A stretch of DNA of 32,010 nucleotides from the NCBI RefSeq assembly GCF_008123965.1, contig NZ_VSTH01000007.1:85267-117276 (forward strand), given 5' to 3'. The position numbers were made by a program, and so were the translations under genes. The DNA comes from Bradyrhizobium hipponense (lineage in GTDB: Bacteria > Pseudomonadota > Alphaproteobacteria > Rhizobiales > Xanthobacteraceae). This document shows, piece after piece, positions 16,457 through 24,771 of the stretch; within the stretch, counting starts at the first letter, position 1; each line of letters opens with the position of its first letter. Under the pieces are notes generated by a model, which was given only the letters and a program-made list of their open reading frames with translations, made no database searches and was not told the DNA's origin.

Positions 16457-16464
16457 TCGAATGA
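16432..16464 (+). pseudogene. ABC_sub_bind C-terminal scrap
   Basis: Eleven codons read LLARADEVIE and a stop, the usual end of the ABC-transporter substrate-binding proteins (PF04392 type) that are abundant in Bradyrhizobium. A related, more damaged scrap lies at 27660-27713. The rest of the gene is absent. Confidence 0.45.
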
Positions 16465-16615
16465 GTGCGCCAGGCAAGCTGGTGCGATCCAGCCGGTGGA
16501 AGACCGGTCCGAGTAAGGGGTAGCGCCCGCTTGGTAGCGAATGTTGCGTTGGCGACAGTGACCGCGAAGCGTACAGAGCGATTGCACACGGATCTGAAGA
16601 TGCTCTCCCGGGTCT
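16465..16615 (+). mobile_element. Possible group II intron 5' relic
   Basis: Beginning one base after the stop of the scrap, the DNA starts GTGCG (the GUGYG intron 5' end) and continues CCAG/CTGG and CCGGT/ACCGG hairpins. Farther on are GTTGGCGACA and GGATCTGAAG, reminiscent of domain I of bacterial group II introns. No intron reverse transcriptase or domain V is found nearby. The sequence runs into the leader of the enoyl-reductase gene; copy B keeps only the last part. Confidence 0.35.
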
Positions 16616-16632
16616 CGAGGAGGACCAACGTC

Positions 16633-17290
16633 GTGAAGCGGGACTTCGATCTCATCGTCTATGGCGCGACGGGTTACACCGGCCGTCTCATCGCCGAATA
16701 TCTGGCGACGTCCCATCGCGGCGACGATGCTCCGTCCTGGGCGATCGCTGGACGCTCGACCGACAGGCTCCAGAAGGTGCGTGCCGACATCGGCGCACCA
16801 GACGATTTGCCTTTGGTTAAGGCGGATGCCGCCGAGCCGGCCAGCCTGCGTTCGATGTGCGCGCGTGCGGCCGTGATCATCACGACACGGTCCCGAGCTT
16901 GTGGCGGCCTGCGCGGCCACGGGCACTGGCTATGTCGATCTATGCGGCGAACCGGCTTGGATGCGGCGGATGATCGACGCCCATCACGAAGAGGCGAAAC
17001 GGACCGGCGCGCGCATCGTCTTCTCCTGCGGCTTCGATTCCATCCCGTTCGATCTCGGCGTGCTCACGTTGCAGGAGAAGGCGCGCGATAAATTCGGACG
17101 CCCAGCGCGGCGGGTCAAAGCCCGCCTGCGCAAGGCGAAAGGCGGCATGTCTGGCGGCACTGCGGCGAGCGCTCAGGCGACCTTGGCCGCTGCTGAGACC
17201 GGGACCCAGCCCTATCTTCTACACCTCGTTTTCTCCGCAAGGATAATAGCTGCTGAGGCCAGAGCGGACATCACCGTTCCGCAATTCTGA
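16633..17290 (+). pseudogene. Truncated copy of enoyl-reductase (saccharopine DH-like) gene
   Basis: From GTG 16633 it reads like the intact gene at 22765 (KRDFDLIVYGATGYTGRL). A 20-bp deletion near 16888 removes the VGPYQLHG part and shifts the frame. After it, the other frame resumes with VAACAATGTGYVDLCGEP and runs to KGGMSGGTAASAQATLA. At about 17192 the homology ends and an unrelated tail runs to a stop at 17290. About half of the 389 codons remain. It keeps the AGGAGG ribosome-binding site. Confidence 0.85.
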
Positions 17291-17325
17291 TTTGTGCGCA
17301 ACGACAGATCCACTTTCGCGGCAAC

Positions 17326-19116
17326 CTACAAGGCCATCGATCTCACGCGGACGTAGGAACCGGGCGCGTTTTCGATGATCGGTAGCCCGCCGCTGCCGGG
17401 TTCGCGAGCCGGAACGCGGCCTTCGTCAAATAGGGTTACCCATTCGTCCCAAAGCGGCCACCACGACCCTTGATGAGGCGCAGCGTTGACGAACCATTCG
17501 TCCGGACTGGGCGGCAAATCGTCGTTCACCCAATGCCCGTATTTGGTGCCTGGTGGGCTGATGACCCCAGCCATATGGCCAGCATCGGATAAAACGAACT
17601 TGACCGGTCCGGAGTACAAGCGTGTCGCCGCATAGGTCGATTTCCACGGCGCGATGTGGTCTTCGCGGGTAGCCAGAATGAAACTCGGAGTCCTGACTTT
17701 CGACAGATCTATCGGCGTATCCGCCAACGTGATCCCACCGGGTTTTGCCAGGAGATTTTCGTGATACATCCTGCGCAAGTAGAACGAGTGCATCGCCGCG
17801 GGCATGCGGGTCGAATCGGAGTTCCAAAACAAAAGATCACCGGGCGCCTGCTTCTTGCCGAGCAGATAATTGCTAACGACAAACGACCAGATCAGGTCAT
17901 TGGCGCGCAACATGTTGAACGTCGTCGCCATTTGATGCGCTTCCAGATATCCATGCTGGCGCATCCGTCTTTCGAGAGATGCCAATTGCTCTTCGTCTAT
18001 GAAGACGGCCATATCCCCCACTTCGGCAAAATCGATGAGCGTCGCGAAATAGGTGACGCTTCTAATCCGGTCCTCGCTCTTCGCGGCCAAATATGCCAGC
18101 GTCGAGGCGAGCAGCGTTCCGCCGAGGCAATAGCCGATCGCGTTGACGCTATGCTCTCCGGTCGCAGACTCGATAGCATCGAGGGCCGCCAAGGGGCCCT
18201 CGAGCAGGTAGTTTTCAAAGTTCTTCTCAGCGTGCTGCTTGTCGGGATTTACCCAGGAGATGACGAAGACAGTATGTCCCTGATCGACGGCCCATTTGAT
18301 GAAAGAGTTCTTCGGCTGCAGATCGAGAACATAGAACTTATTGATCCACGGTGGCACGATGAGGAGTGGCCGCCTGCGAACCTCTCGTGTCGACGGCGTA
18401 TATTGGATTAGTTGCATGAGCTCGTTTTGGTAGATGACTTTTCCGGGAGTCGTTGCGATGTTTTCGCCGAGGCGGAAAGCCTTCATGTCGGTCATCGTAA
18501 TCGCAAGACGGCCATTGCCGCGCTCCAGATCGGCAAGAAGGTTCTCCAAACCGCGCAGCAGGTTCTGTCCGCCCGACGCCAAGGTTGCGGTGAGGACCTC
18601 CGGATTGGTAATGACGAAATTGGAAGGGGACAGGGCATCAACCAGCTGGCGGGTATAGAAGTCGACCTTGCGGGCAGAGGCCTCATCCAGGCCTCTGACT
18701 TCGCGGATTGCAGAAAGAACCGACGCTGCCGCAACAAGATAGCTGTCTTTCACAAAGCTGAAGACAGCATTCTCGCTCCATTCCGGATGCTTGAACCGTT
18801 TATCATTTGGGGTATCGGCCTCGCGTGCACGCAGCATGAGCATGCGTACCGCGGTTTTCTGCCAGATATCTACCATGTTGTAGAATAGGTCGATCTGAGC
18901 GCGTGCGACCACCGCCGGGTCCGTCATCATCCTCGTCATGAGCTCGAAAAAATCAAACCCAAGCATTGACCTTTCGCCCACGCCGAACTCAATCGCGTCA
19001 GGCTCATGGGACGTGAAGTGCCGCATCAGTACTTGGGTTTGTTTCGTGATGTTACGCAGTTGCGCTGCAAGGGCAATCGGATCCCAGATGGGCTGCTGCA
19101 TCCACTTCTCGGCCAT
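17326..19116 (-). CDS. phaC: Class I poly(3-hydroxyalkanoate) synthase PhaC
   Basis: A 596-residue PHA synthase, which polymerises (R)-3-hydroxyacyl-CoA on the granule surface. The PhaC N-terminal domain is followed by an alpha/beta-hydrolase core. The lipase-like box GYCLGG holds the catalytic Cys330; Asp lies in ATREDHIAPW and His in SDAGHMAGVISPP. Size and the Cys box fit class I enzymes that act without PhaE. The frame is open to 19320, but the ATG at 19116 has AGGAGG at the right distance. A PilZ-domain gene lies upstream on the same strand, and no phaR, phasin or phaAB is in the window. It looks complete. Confidence 0.92.
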   Translation of the reverse strand: MAEKWMQQPIWDPIALAAQLRNITKQTQVLMRHFTSHEPDAIEFGVGERSMLGFDFFELMTRMMTDPAVVARAQIDLFYNMVDIWQKTAVRMLMLRAREADTPNDKRFKHPEWSENAVFSFVKDSYLVAAASVLSAIREVRGLDEASARKVDFYTRQLVDALSPSNFVITNPEVLTATLASGGQNLLRGLENLLADLERGNGRLAITMTDMKAFRLGENIATTPGKVIYQNELMQLIQYTPSTREVRRRPLLIVPPWINKFYVLDLQPKNSFIKWAVDQGHTVFVISWVNPDKQHAEKNFENYLLEGPLAALDAIESATGEHSVNAIGYCLGGTLLASTLAYLAAKSEDRIRSVTYFATLIDFAEVGDMAVFIDEEQLASLERRMRQHGYLEAHQMATTFNMLRANDLIWSFVVSNYLLGKKQAPGDLLFWNSDSTRMPAAMHSFYLRRMYHENLLAKPGGITLADTPIDLSKVRTPSFILATREDHIAPWKSTYAATRLYSGPVKFVLSDAGHMAGVISPPGTKYGHWVNDDLPPSPDEWFVNAAPHQGSWWPLWDEWVTLFDEGRVPAREPGSGGLPIIENAPGSYVRVRSMAL

Positions 19117-19316
19117 AAGTCTTTCCTCCTGACAGGCCTGACCAGGTAGCTTCCAAAAAACAACACCCCACCGCATGCGGTTGGTGACACGCGCGGTCGG
19201 CAGCAGGGTTGATTGGTTATGATAAAGCCGGGTTTCTGTGCACCAGCCCCTGTTCGTCGCCGGCGCGCCCATGGCCCTAAGAACTTCCACCTGCTTCCGC
19301 ATGAGTTGGTGGCGTG

Positions 19317-19553
19317 TCAATAGAATGCGACGGCGATACGCTTTTCTTTACGCCAGACGACTGCACAGCGGCGTAGGTCACCGTCCGGAATGACGGTCAG
19401 CGCGAATTCGTCGGGAATCTTTCCATCTCCAACAATGTCCAGAGCGGCACCGTATGCGGAGATGCTGCGTATCATGCAATCTGCATTCGAACGGCCGAAG
19501 CTGATTGAACCTGACTTTGGGATGCGTGTCGAATGAGAACCTTTCTGCTCCAT
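19317..19553 (-). CDS. PilZ-domain protein
   Basis: A 78-residue single PilZ domain. The SISAYGAALDIV stretch matches the (D/N)xSxxG motif, FALTVIP and CAVVWRKEKRIAVAFY the later strands. The N-terminal RxxxR that grips c-di-GMP is not clear (STRIPKSGSISF), so binding of c-di-GMP is uncertain; degenerate short PilZ proteins are common in rhizobia. GGAG stands before the ATG. It lies 200 bp upstream of phaC on the same strand and might share its transcript. Confidence 0.8.
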   Translation of the reverse strand: MEQKGSHSTRIPKSGSISFGRSNADCMIRSISAYGAALDIVGDGKIPDEFALTVIPDGDLRRCAVVWRKEKRIAVAFY

Positions 19554-20090
19554 AATTTTTCTCCGAGTAAAGGGTTCACACCGCAGAGCGCAAATCGATT
19601 GTCGATCTGGTTCCTTGCAATCAAAACGAGCGTCAAAATCTCGGGAGCCGATCCAATCTCAATGCGCTGAATCAAATAAATGCCATTAAAATATCAGATT
19701 AAATACACAAATTAAACTAAAAAGTGTAAAGTTGATCGAGATTAAATGGGCGCCTGGAGGCTGAATGAGCGTCGTGCAAGGGCTTGCGTTTGCTGCAAAT
19801 TTAGCGCCGATGCTTTTGGTACCCATCAAAGGGCCTACACCATTGGCATTTGATCCAAGCGAGCTTTAAATCGCTCACCCTGTTGGCTGTTTATTTCGAA
19901 TCCCACGGGCCGCGTCGCATTTGTTGGTTTCGGCGGCCGGCGACAGGGGACCGGACCGACGTGGGTCGATGCCATTGCTGACACCGCGCTTACACGAATA
20001 CGGCCGAAGCAGAGATCCCGCAGGAGCGGAGCGAGGGCAGGCTGGTCACCCAGGGCGGACGCTTCGGCGCTTGGCCACACTTGCATTCAA
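19554..20090. other. AT-rich promoter region and upstream gap
   Basis: Positions 19676-19760 are strikingly AT-rich for this window (runs such as TTAAAATATCAGATTAAATAC) and are the likely promoter or nucleoid-protein target of the pilZ-phaC pair. The rest, to 20090, holds no recognised gene; it may be earlier parts of the arylsulfatase relic too decayed to read. Confidence 0.4.
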
Positions 20091-20377
20091 CAGCGCGAGC
20101 GGCATCGGCCGGGGCCGCATCAGCGTGCTAAAGGTCGATGGCAAAGGTCGTCGCAAGCGAGAAGATGGACGTACGTCTCCCCTAGCCCTGCAATGGGACG
20201 AACCTTTGACGTCGGCACCACACCGGTATCCCGGTCAACAACAAGAATTAGCAGGTGCCGTTGAAGTTCGCCGGCAAGCTCAACAAGCTGACACTCAAGA
20301 GCGACCGACCGAAGCTGACGGCGGAGGAAGTTAAGAAGCTGCAGACGGTAGGGCGGAATAACCGAATGAGCGAATAG
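20091..20377 (+). pseudogene. Arylsulfatase C-terminal relic
   Basis: In shifting frames the DNA reads LAFNSASGIGRGRISVLKVDGK, LALQWDEPFDVGTTPVS and finally FAGKLNKLTLKSDRPKLT then EEVKKLQTVGRNNRMSE and a stop. This is the C-terminal jelly-roll-like end found on long alphaproteobacterial arylsulfatases. At least two frame changes are needed and the sulfatase catalytic domain is absent. Confidence 0.6.
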
Positions 20378-20398
20378 CGCCTCCGCAGTCGTCGACGG

Positions 20399-20430
20399 AG
20401 AGCGGCCGCGCTAATGAGGGCGGCCGTTCT
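20399..20430 (+). terminator. Terminator-like hairpin after the arylsulfatase relic
   Basis: AGAGCGGCCGC (20399-20409) pairs with GCGGCCGTTCT (20420-20430) over 11 bp with one G-U pair and a 10-nt loop. GATTATTTAT follows, a broken U-tract. It lies 22 bases beyond the relic's stop, so it is probably the original terminator. Confidence 0.55.
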
Positions 20431-20761
20431 GATTATTTATCGAACGACTAACTTCCGGAATTGGCCCAATGGACACGTTCGGAGCCCTTCCGAAATCGAC
20501 CGCTTGTCGGGGCAGAGCGGAGGAAGCAAGGCTGTCTGACTACCGTCGCTCGTGACCCAACGCGGACTTGGACACCTTGACAGTAAATGCCAGCCGCAAG
20601 CGCGTCAGTTGAGTCGGCAAGCGGCCCAAGTCTTTTTGATTTAACGGATACGGGCCGTCTTCGGTCATAGATTACGGCAACTCATCGCCCGCCGGCAGAG
20701 ATCCCGACTTCCGCCGGAACCTCCAAGACGCGCGACTGTTGTAGCGCAGAGGCCTCATGCA
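20431..20761. other. Gap before the amidinotransferase gene
   Basis: No gene. GGGGCAGAGCGGAGGAAGC near 20513-20531 followed by CGCTCGTGACCC resembles a worn copy of the dispersed repeat described at 22447-22491. The last 100 bp should hold the amidinotransferase promoter; no clear boxes are seen. Confidence 0.3.
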
Positions 20762-21886
20762 ATGGACATGATCACGCGCGCCATCGGCCCGGACGCCGCC
20801 CCAGCGAGGCAGGTTTGTCCAGTGAACTCGCACGACGAGTGGGATCCGCTGGAGGAAGTGATCGTCGGAAGGCTCGACGGTGCGGCCATCCCGTCCGATC
20901 ATCCGGTTGTCACCTGCAACATTCCAGGCATGACTGGGCGGGCCCAGTCGCTGCTCGCAGGCTTCCGCTATCCAAAGATCATGATCGAACCGGCGCAGCG
21001 CGAGCTTGATGGCTTTATTGCGCTGTTACAGTCGTTTGGCGTCGTCGTAAGGCGGCCGGAACCCGTCGAGCACAAGAAACACTTCAGCACGCCGGAATGG
21101 TCTTCGTGCGGGTTCTGCAATTCCTGTCCGCGCGACAGCATGCTTGTGATCGGCGACGAGATCGTCGAAACGCCGATGGCTTGGCCGTGTCGCTACTTCG
21201 AGACGCACTCCTATCGTCCGATCCTGAAGGACTACTTTCGACGCGGCGCGCGCTGGACGGCTGCGCCCAGGCCGCAACTGACAAGCGAGCTGTTCGATGC
21301 ACAGTTTCGCCCCCCGAAAAAAGGTGAGCCGATCTCATACATCCTGACTGAATTTGAACCAGTCTTCGACGCCGCCGATTTCGTTCGCTGCGGGCGCGAC
21401 CTGTTCGTGACCCGCAGCAACGTAACCAATGCATCCGGCATTGAATGGCTGCGTCGCCATCTTGGGGACGGTTATCGTATTCATGAGATCGAGAGCCGCT
21501 GTCCCAATCCCATGCATATCGATACCACCATATTGCCGCTTGGGCCTGGCAAGATTCTGATCAATCCCGAATACATAGACGTCGACCGTCTCCCGGCCAT
21601 CTTAAAAAAATGGGACATCCTTGTAGCCCCAGAGCCCGACCCTATCACCGATCGCATGCTGAAGATCACTTCCCTGTGCGGGAAATGGCTCAACATGAAC
21701 GTCCTAATGGTGGACGAGAAGCGCGTCATCGTCGATCCGCATCATACGGGAACAATGCGCGCGATGGAGAAATGGGGATTCGAGCCAATTCCATGCGAGT
21801 TCTTGCACTACGCCGCATTTGGCGGCGCCTTCCACTGTGCCACGCTCGACGTCCGACGGCATGGCACATTGGAGAGCTATTTTTGA
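20762..21886 (+). CDS. Glycine/inosamine-type amidinotransferase
   Basis: A 374-residue member of the arginine:glycine/inosamine-phosphate amidinotransferase family. These enzymes move the amidino group of arginine to an amine through a covalent amidino-Cys. The triad is present: Asp in VFDAADFVRCGRDLFV (residues 203-206), His252 in NPMHIDTTILPL and Cys359 in GGAFHCATLDVRR close to the C-terminus. EVIVGRLDGAAIP near the start is typical. The acceptor amine cannot be read from the sequence (glycine, 4-aminobutyrate or a natural-product amine are options). AGAGG precedes the ATG at a fair distance. It is convergent with a Gdx-type guanidinium exporter, 40 bp apart. Confidence 0.88.
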   Translation: MDMITRAIGPDAAPARQVCPVNSHDEWDPLEEVIVGRLDGAAIPSDHPVVTCNIPGMTGRAQSLLAGFRYPKIMIEPAQRELDGFIALLQSFGVVVRRPEPVEHKKHFSTPEWSSCGFCNSCPRDSMLVIGDEIVETPMAWPCRYFETHSYRPILKDYFRRGARWTAAPRPQLTSELFDAQFRPPKKGEPISYILTEFEPVFDAADFVRCGRDLFVTRSNVTNASGIEWLRRHLGDGYRIHEIESRCPNPMHIDTTILPLGPGKILINPEYIDVDRLPAILKKWDILVAPEPDPITDRMLKITSLCGKWLNMNVLMVDEKRVIVDPHHTGTMRAMEKWGFEPIPCEFLHYAAFGGAFHCATLDVRRHGTLESYF

Positions 21887-21926
21887 ACGCTGACCCTTTC
21901 GCGAGATCCACATTGCGCCGCACGGA

Positions 21927-22241
21927 CTATGAGGTGATTTTCAGTCCGATGATGCCCGAGAGAATGAGGCCGATACAGGTAAGCCGAAGCAACGTCACAG
22001 GCTCATTGAAAAGATAGATACCGAGCGCTGTAGTGCCGATGGTGCCAATGCCCGTCCACACCGCATAGGCCGTACCGACCGGCAGCGACTTAAGGGCCAG
22101 GCCGAGGAATCCAATACTGGCCACCATGGCGGCGACCGTGCTGATCGTGGGTAACAGGCGCGAGAATCCTTCCGTGTATTTGAGGCCGATCGCCCAGGCG
22201 GGTTCGCACAGGCCAGCAATGAGCAGGAAGAGCCAAGCCAT
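21927..22241 (-). CDS. gdx: SMR-family guanidinium exporter (Gdx/SugE type)
   Basis: A 104-residue small multidrug resistance protein with four membrane helices. Glu13 in the first helix binds substrate and proton. GLCEPAWAIGLKYTEGFSRL and KSLPVGTAYAVWTGIGTIG match the Gdx (formerly SugE) branch, which exports guanidinium ion, rather than the polyaromatic-cation EmrE branch. It likely works as an antiparallel homodimer. AGGGAGG precedes the ATG but lies in a small hairpin with the bases next to the start. No guanidine riboswitch is visible upstream. The convergent neighbour is an amidinotransferase. Confidence 0.88.
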   Translation of the reverse strand: MAWLFLLIAGLCEPAWAIGLKYTEGFSRLLPTISTVAAMVASIGFLGLALKSLPVGTAYAVWTGIGTIGTTALGIYLFNEPVTLLRLTCIGLILSGIIGLKITS

Positions 22242-22254
22242 GGGAGATCCTCCC
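22242..22254 (-). promoter_or_regulatory. Hairpin enclosing the gdx ribosome-binding site
   Basis: On the minus strand GGGAG, loop GAT, CTCCC directly abuts the ATG, so the Shine-Dalgarno GGGAGG is paired with the bases before the start codon. Five GC-rich pairs could damp translation. A chance palindrome is possible. Confidence 0.35.
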
Positions 22255-22446
22255 TAAAATGTTTGTTCAACTCAGTGCCTGTCCACGCTTTTTGCCGTTC
22301 GTGCAGCGTGTCCGCGTAAGAAAAACAGTGCAGCGAAGAATTATGAATTTGAAAAGAAGAAAACAGCCTATTTCGCACGAGGGGGCGGGCATCCGCGATC
22401 AAATTTGCCACTGGCTCCTCGGCTCTCAGATTGTCTGCTTATCGGG

Positions 22447-22491
22447 GTAGACCGGAAGTCGTTGGGGCACAGTCAGAATGACGCGATTGGC
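22447..22491 (+). repeat. Dispersed intergenic repeat, copy 1
   Basis: TAGACCGGAAGT, a 22-bp variable spacer, then CGCGATTGGCCC. The same two boxes with exactly 22 bp between them occur at 25594-25640 and 27819-27865, and with a 20-bp spacer at 22536-22582. The spacers are unrelated, the boxes are nearly identical. Confidence 0.6.
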
Positions 22492-22535
22492 CCGCATGCG
22501 AAGTTAAGACCGGCCCTTGGATTGTCGGGTCGCAG

Positions 22536-22582
22536 GGGCAGAGCGGAAGCGGTTCGCCTAGCGCGCGACAGTCGCGATTGAC
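22536..22582 (+). repeat. Dispersed intergenic repeat, variant copy
   Basis: GGGGCAGAGCGGAAGC, 20-bp spacer, CGCGATTGACCCC. It follows copy 1 by about 90 bp and lies just before copy B of the segmental duplication. Confidence 0.5.
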
Positions 22583-22600
22583 CCCAACCGGACCTTACGC

Positions 22601-23343
22601 GCCCCAAGGCAGGAACTGTGGTATCCTCCGTCAAACGCGATGGGACGGTTCAATGAAGCGGGGCCCCTCAAATGGCACTTGCTGCTCGTGCTGAGCGTCC
22701 CGTGTCCTGCGATTGCACACGGATCTGAAGATAGCTCTCCCGGCTCTCGAGGAGGACCAACGTCGTGAAGCGGGACTTCGACCTCATCGTCTATGGCGCG
22801 ACGGGTTACACTGGCCGTCTCATCGCCGAATATCTGGCGACGTCCTATCGCGGCGACGATGCTCCGTCCTGGGCGATCGCTGGACGCTCGACCGACAGGC
22901 TCCAGAAGGTGCGTGCCGACATCGGCGCACCAGACGATTTGCCTTTGGTTAAGGCGGATGCCGCCGAGCCGGCCAGCCTGCGTTCGATGTGCGCGCGTGC
23001 GGCCGTGATTATCACGACGGTCGGGCCTTATCAGCTCCACGGTCCCGAGCTTGTGGCGGCCTGCGCGGCCACGGGCACTGGCTATGTCGATCTGTGCGGC
23101 GAACCGGGTTGGATGCGGCGCATGATCGACGCCCATCACGAAGAGGCGAAACGGACCGGCGCGCGGATCGTCTTCTCCTGCGGCTTCGATTCCATCCCGT
23201 TCGATCTCGGTGTGCTCACGTTGCAGGAGAAGGCGCGCGAGAAATTCGGACGCCCAGCGCGGCGGGTCAAAGCCCGCCTGCGCAAGGCGAAAGGCGGCAT
23301 GTCTGGCGGCACCGCGGCGAGCGCCCAGGCGACGTTGGCCGCC
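22601..23343 (+). repeat. Segmental duplication, copy B
   Basis: Partner of 16268-17192. It lacks the 198-bp segment of copy A, so the intron-like and ABC_sub_bind parts are missing here, and it has the full coding sequence. The signal-peptide frame of copy A is broken here by small changes. Confidence 0.85.
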
Positions 23344-23934
23344 GTCGCGCGCGACCCGGCCCTGATCCGGCTGCTGACCGATCCCTTCGCGTTGACGCCG
23401 GGGTTCACCGGGCCGTCTCAGCCGTCGGGCCTCGTCCCCGAATACGACCCGCGCATGAACGTGTGGCTCGTGCCGTTCCCCATGGCGCCGATCAACACCA
23501 AGAACGTGCACCGCACGAATTTCCTGTTGGGTCATCCCTACGGCACGGACTTCGTTTACGACGAGATGATGGTCGCGCCGGGATTTGGGGAAATCGCTCG
23601 CGTGACGACGGAGACGTTCGCCACGATGGTTTCCTTGGTCGGGACCGGCGGTCTCAAACCCGGCGCAGGCCCGACTCGGGAAGAGCGCGAGAAGGGCTTC
23701 TACGACATCCTCTTCTTGGGCGAGCTGCCGGATGGCGGACGGGTTGAGGCGGTAGTCACGGGCGACCGCGATCCGGGCTATGGCTCGACCAGCAAGATGA
23801 TCGCCGAGAGCGCTCTCTGCCTCGTGCGCGACGTGCAGGGCGAGGGCGGCACCTGGACGCCGGGCGCGCTGATGGGTCCGGCATTGCGCAAGCGTCTGAA
23901 GGAGCGCGCCGGCCTCACCTTCAGCGCACGTTGA
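22765..23934 (+). CDS. Trans-acting enoyl reductase / saccharopine dehydrogenase-like oxidoreductase
   Basis: A 389-residue NAD(P)-dependent oxidoreductase of the saccharopine dehydrogenase-like group that includes mycobacterial trans-acting enoyl reductases of lipid synthesis. The Rossmann motif YGATGYTG (residues 9-16) near the N-terminus binds the cofactor, AGRSTDRLQ follows, and the conserved YVDLCGEPGW, FSCGFDSIPFDLG and KGGMSGGTAAS segments are all present. The substrate is unknown; an enoyl or keto lipid is likely from the family. AGGAGG lies before the GTG start. A broken half copy lies 6 kb upstream, so this one is the working gene. It has no obvious operon partner. Confidence 0.85.
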   Translation: MKRDFDLIVYGATGYTGRLIAEYLATSYRGDDAPSWAIAGRSTDRLQKVRADIGAPDDLPLVKADAAEPASLRSMCARAAVIITTVGPYQLHGPELVAACAATGTGYVDLCGEPGWMRRMIDAHHEEAKRTGARIVFSCGFDSIPFDLGVLTLQEKAREKFGRPARRVKARLRKAKGGMSGGTAASAQATLAAVARDPALIRLLTDPFALTPGFTGPSQPSGLVPEYDPRMNVWLVPFPMAPINTKNVHRTNFLLGHPYGTDFVYDEMMVAPGFGEIARVTTETFATMVSLVGTGGLKPGAGPTREEREKGFYDILFLGELPDGGRVEAVVTGDRDPGYGSTSKMIAESALCLVRDVQGEGGTWTPGALMGPALRKRLKERAGLTFSAR

Positions 23935-24372
23935 GGTAACGCTCAGCGGCGCTCTTGACAGAAGTGCTCGGGGCCCAACTCTGATCTTTTTTGCTGCTCT
24001 TGGGGGTGAAGCGGACTAAGATATGCCGATTATATTGACTGCGTCGCAGCTTCAGGCGTTCGTTCCAGAAAATGGGCGTGCGCATCGGGAATACGTCCCA
24101 AAGCCATAGGGATTAAATGGAATATGTTCCTCCCTTGAAGTCTCGCGCCGCTGCGGGTGCCGAACTGATAGCAGACCGCCCCCACGGTCTTCTTCTCTCT
24201 CTGTGAGGGAGGAAGCCGGTATTGAGCCGCCGAAAGTCTCAGGCGCTCCGATGGGACTCGTCGTTTCGAACGGAAACTGGATTAGGCGCGTTTCATCAAG
24301 TCGGGAACATCCAACCGCATTCGTTGCGCGGCCGCCCGACCGAGAACGACGCCTCAGATCGAGGACGAATGT
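23935..24372. other. Gap before the thioesterase gene
   Basis: No gene supported. CTGCTCTTGGGGGTGAAGCG then GACT (about 23996-24018) resembles CTGCTCGGGGTAAAGCGGACT at about 24912-24932, a second short intergenic repeat. A plus-strand frame over 24222-24872 is the shadow of the thioesterase gene. Confidence 0.35.
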
Positions 24373-24771
24373 ATGCGCCAGATTCCGTTGAGAGCCAGAG
24401 GAACGTTTACATTGCGTGTGCAACCCGAACATCTTGCCAATCGATTCAAGGACGCCATATTGCCGCAAGTACTTGCGACGCCCGTGATGATTCTGATCAT
24501 GGAAAACGCCGCGCTCAATGCCATCAAGCCGTTTCTGGATGCTGGCGAAAGCGCGGTCGGCACTGCAGTAGATGTACAACACTTCGCCCCTACGCCTGTA
24601 GGCCACGAGGTGTGCGCGACGGCCGAGGTAGTCAACGTCGAGGGAAAACGAATTGGCTTCAAGGTGTCGGCAAGCGACGGCATGGAAGAGATCGGCAGCG
24701 GAACCCACCAAAGAATCGTGATCGATCTTCATTCGTTCAACGCGCGCCTTGCCAAAAAGAGCAGCCACTAA
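24373..24771 (+). CDS. FlK-like thioesterase (hot-dog fold)
   Basis: A 132-residue single hot-dog domain of the fluoroacetyl-CoA thioesterase-like group. TPVMILIMENAALNAIKPFL is the central helix with the Glu/Asn pair, DVQHFAPTPVGHEVCATAEV the long strand carrying the conserved His, and KVSASDGMEEIGSGTHQRIV the last strands. FlK itself uses Thr42, Glu50 and His76; Glu and His equivalents are visible. Most relatives hydrolyse short or aromatic acyl-CoAs and the substrate is open. GAGGA precedes the ATG. A longer minus-strand frame on the same DNA is a shadow. Confidence 0.85.
   Translation: MRQIPLRARGTFTLRVQPEHLANRFKDAILPQVLATPVMILIMENAALNAIKPFLDAGESAVGTAVDVQHFAPTPVGHEVCATAEVVNVEGKRIGFKVSASDGMEEIGSGTHQRIVIDLHSFNARLAKKSSH

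Larger units (their letters stand above)
16268..17192 (+). repeat. Segmental duplication, copy A
   Basis: This stretch is a diverged copy of 22601-23343. Identity is very high from GGAACTGTGGTATCCTCCG onward, broken by a 198-bp segment present only here (about 16380-16577), a 20-bp gap near 16888 and scattered substitutions. It covers the upstream region and the first half of the enoyl-reductase gene. Similarity stops at about 17192, where unrelated DNA follows. Confidence 0.85.
22255..22600. other. Gap with two copies of a dispersed repeat
   Basis: No gene. The first 170 bp upstream of gdx are AT-richer than average, as in a promoter. Two copies of the GGAAGT...CGCGATTG repeat lie at 22447-22491 and 22536-22582. 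Confidence 0.4.

Noticed and set aside
22242..22420. Guanidine riboswitch upstream of gdx
   Set aside because: I looked for paired ACGR-loop hairpins and the ykkC core on the minus strand and saw neither; only a small hairpin at the ribosome-binding site is present.
22558..23535. 325-residue minus-strand frame, also present as a shorter one at 16300-16926
   Set aside because: Appears twice only because the segment is duplicated; it is antisense to the enoyl-reductase gene.
24052..24768. 238-residue minus-strand frame
   Set aside because: Opposite to the thioesterase gene, which has family motifs and a ribosome-binding site; the minus frame shows no family pattern.
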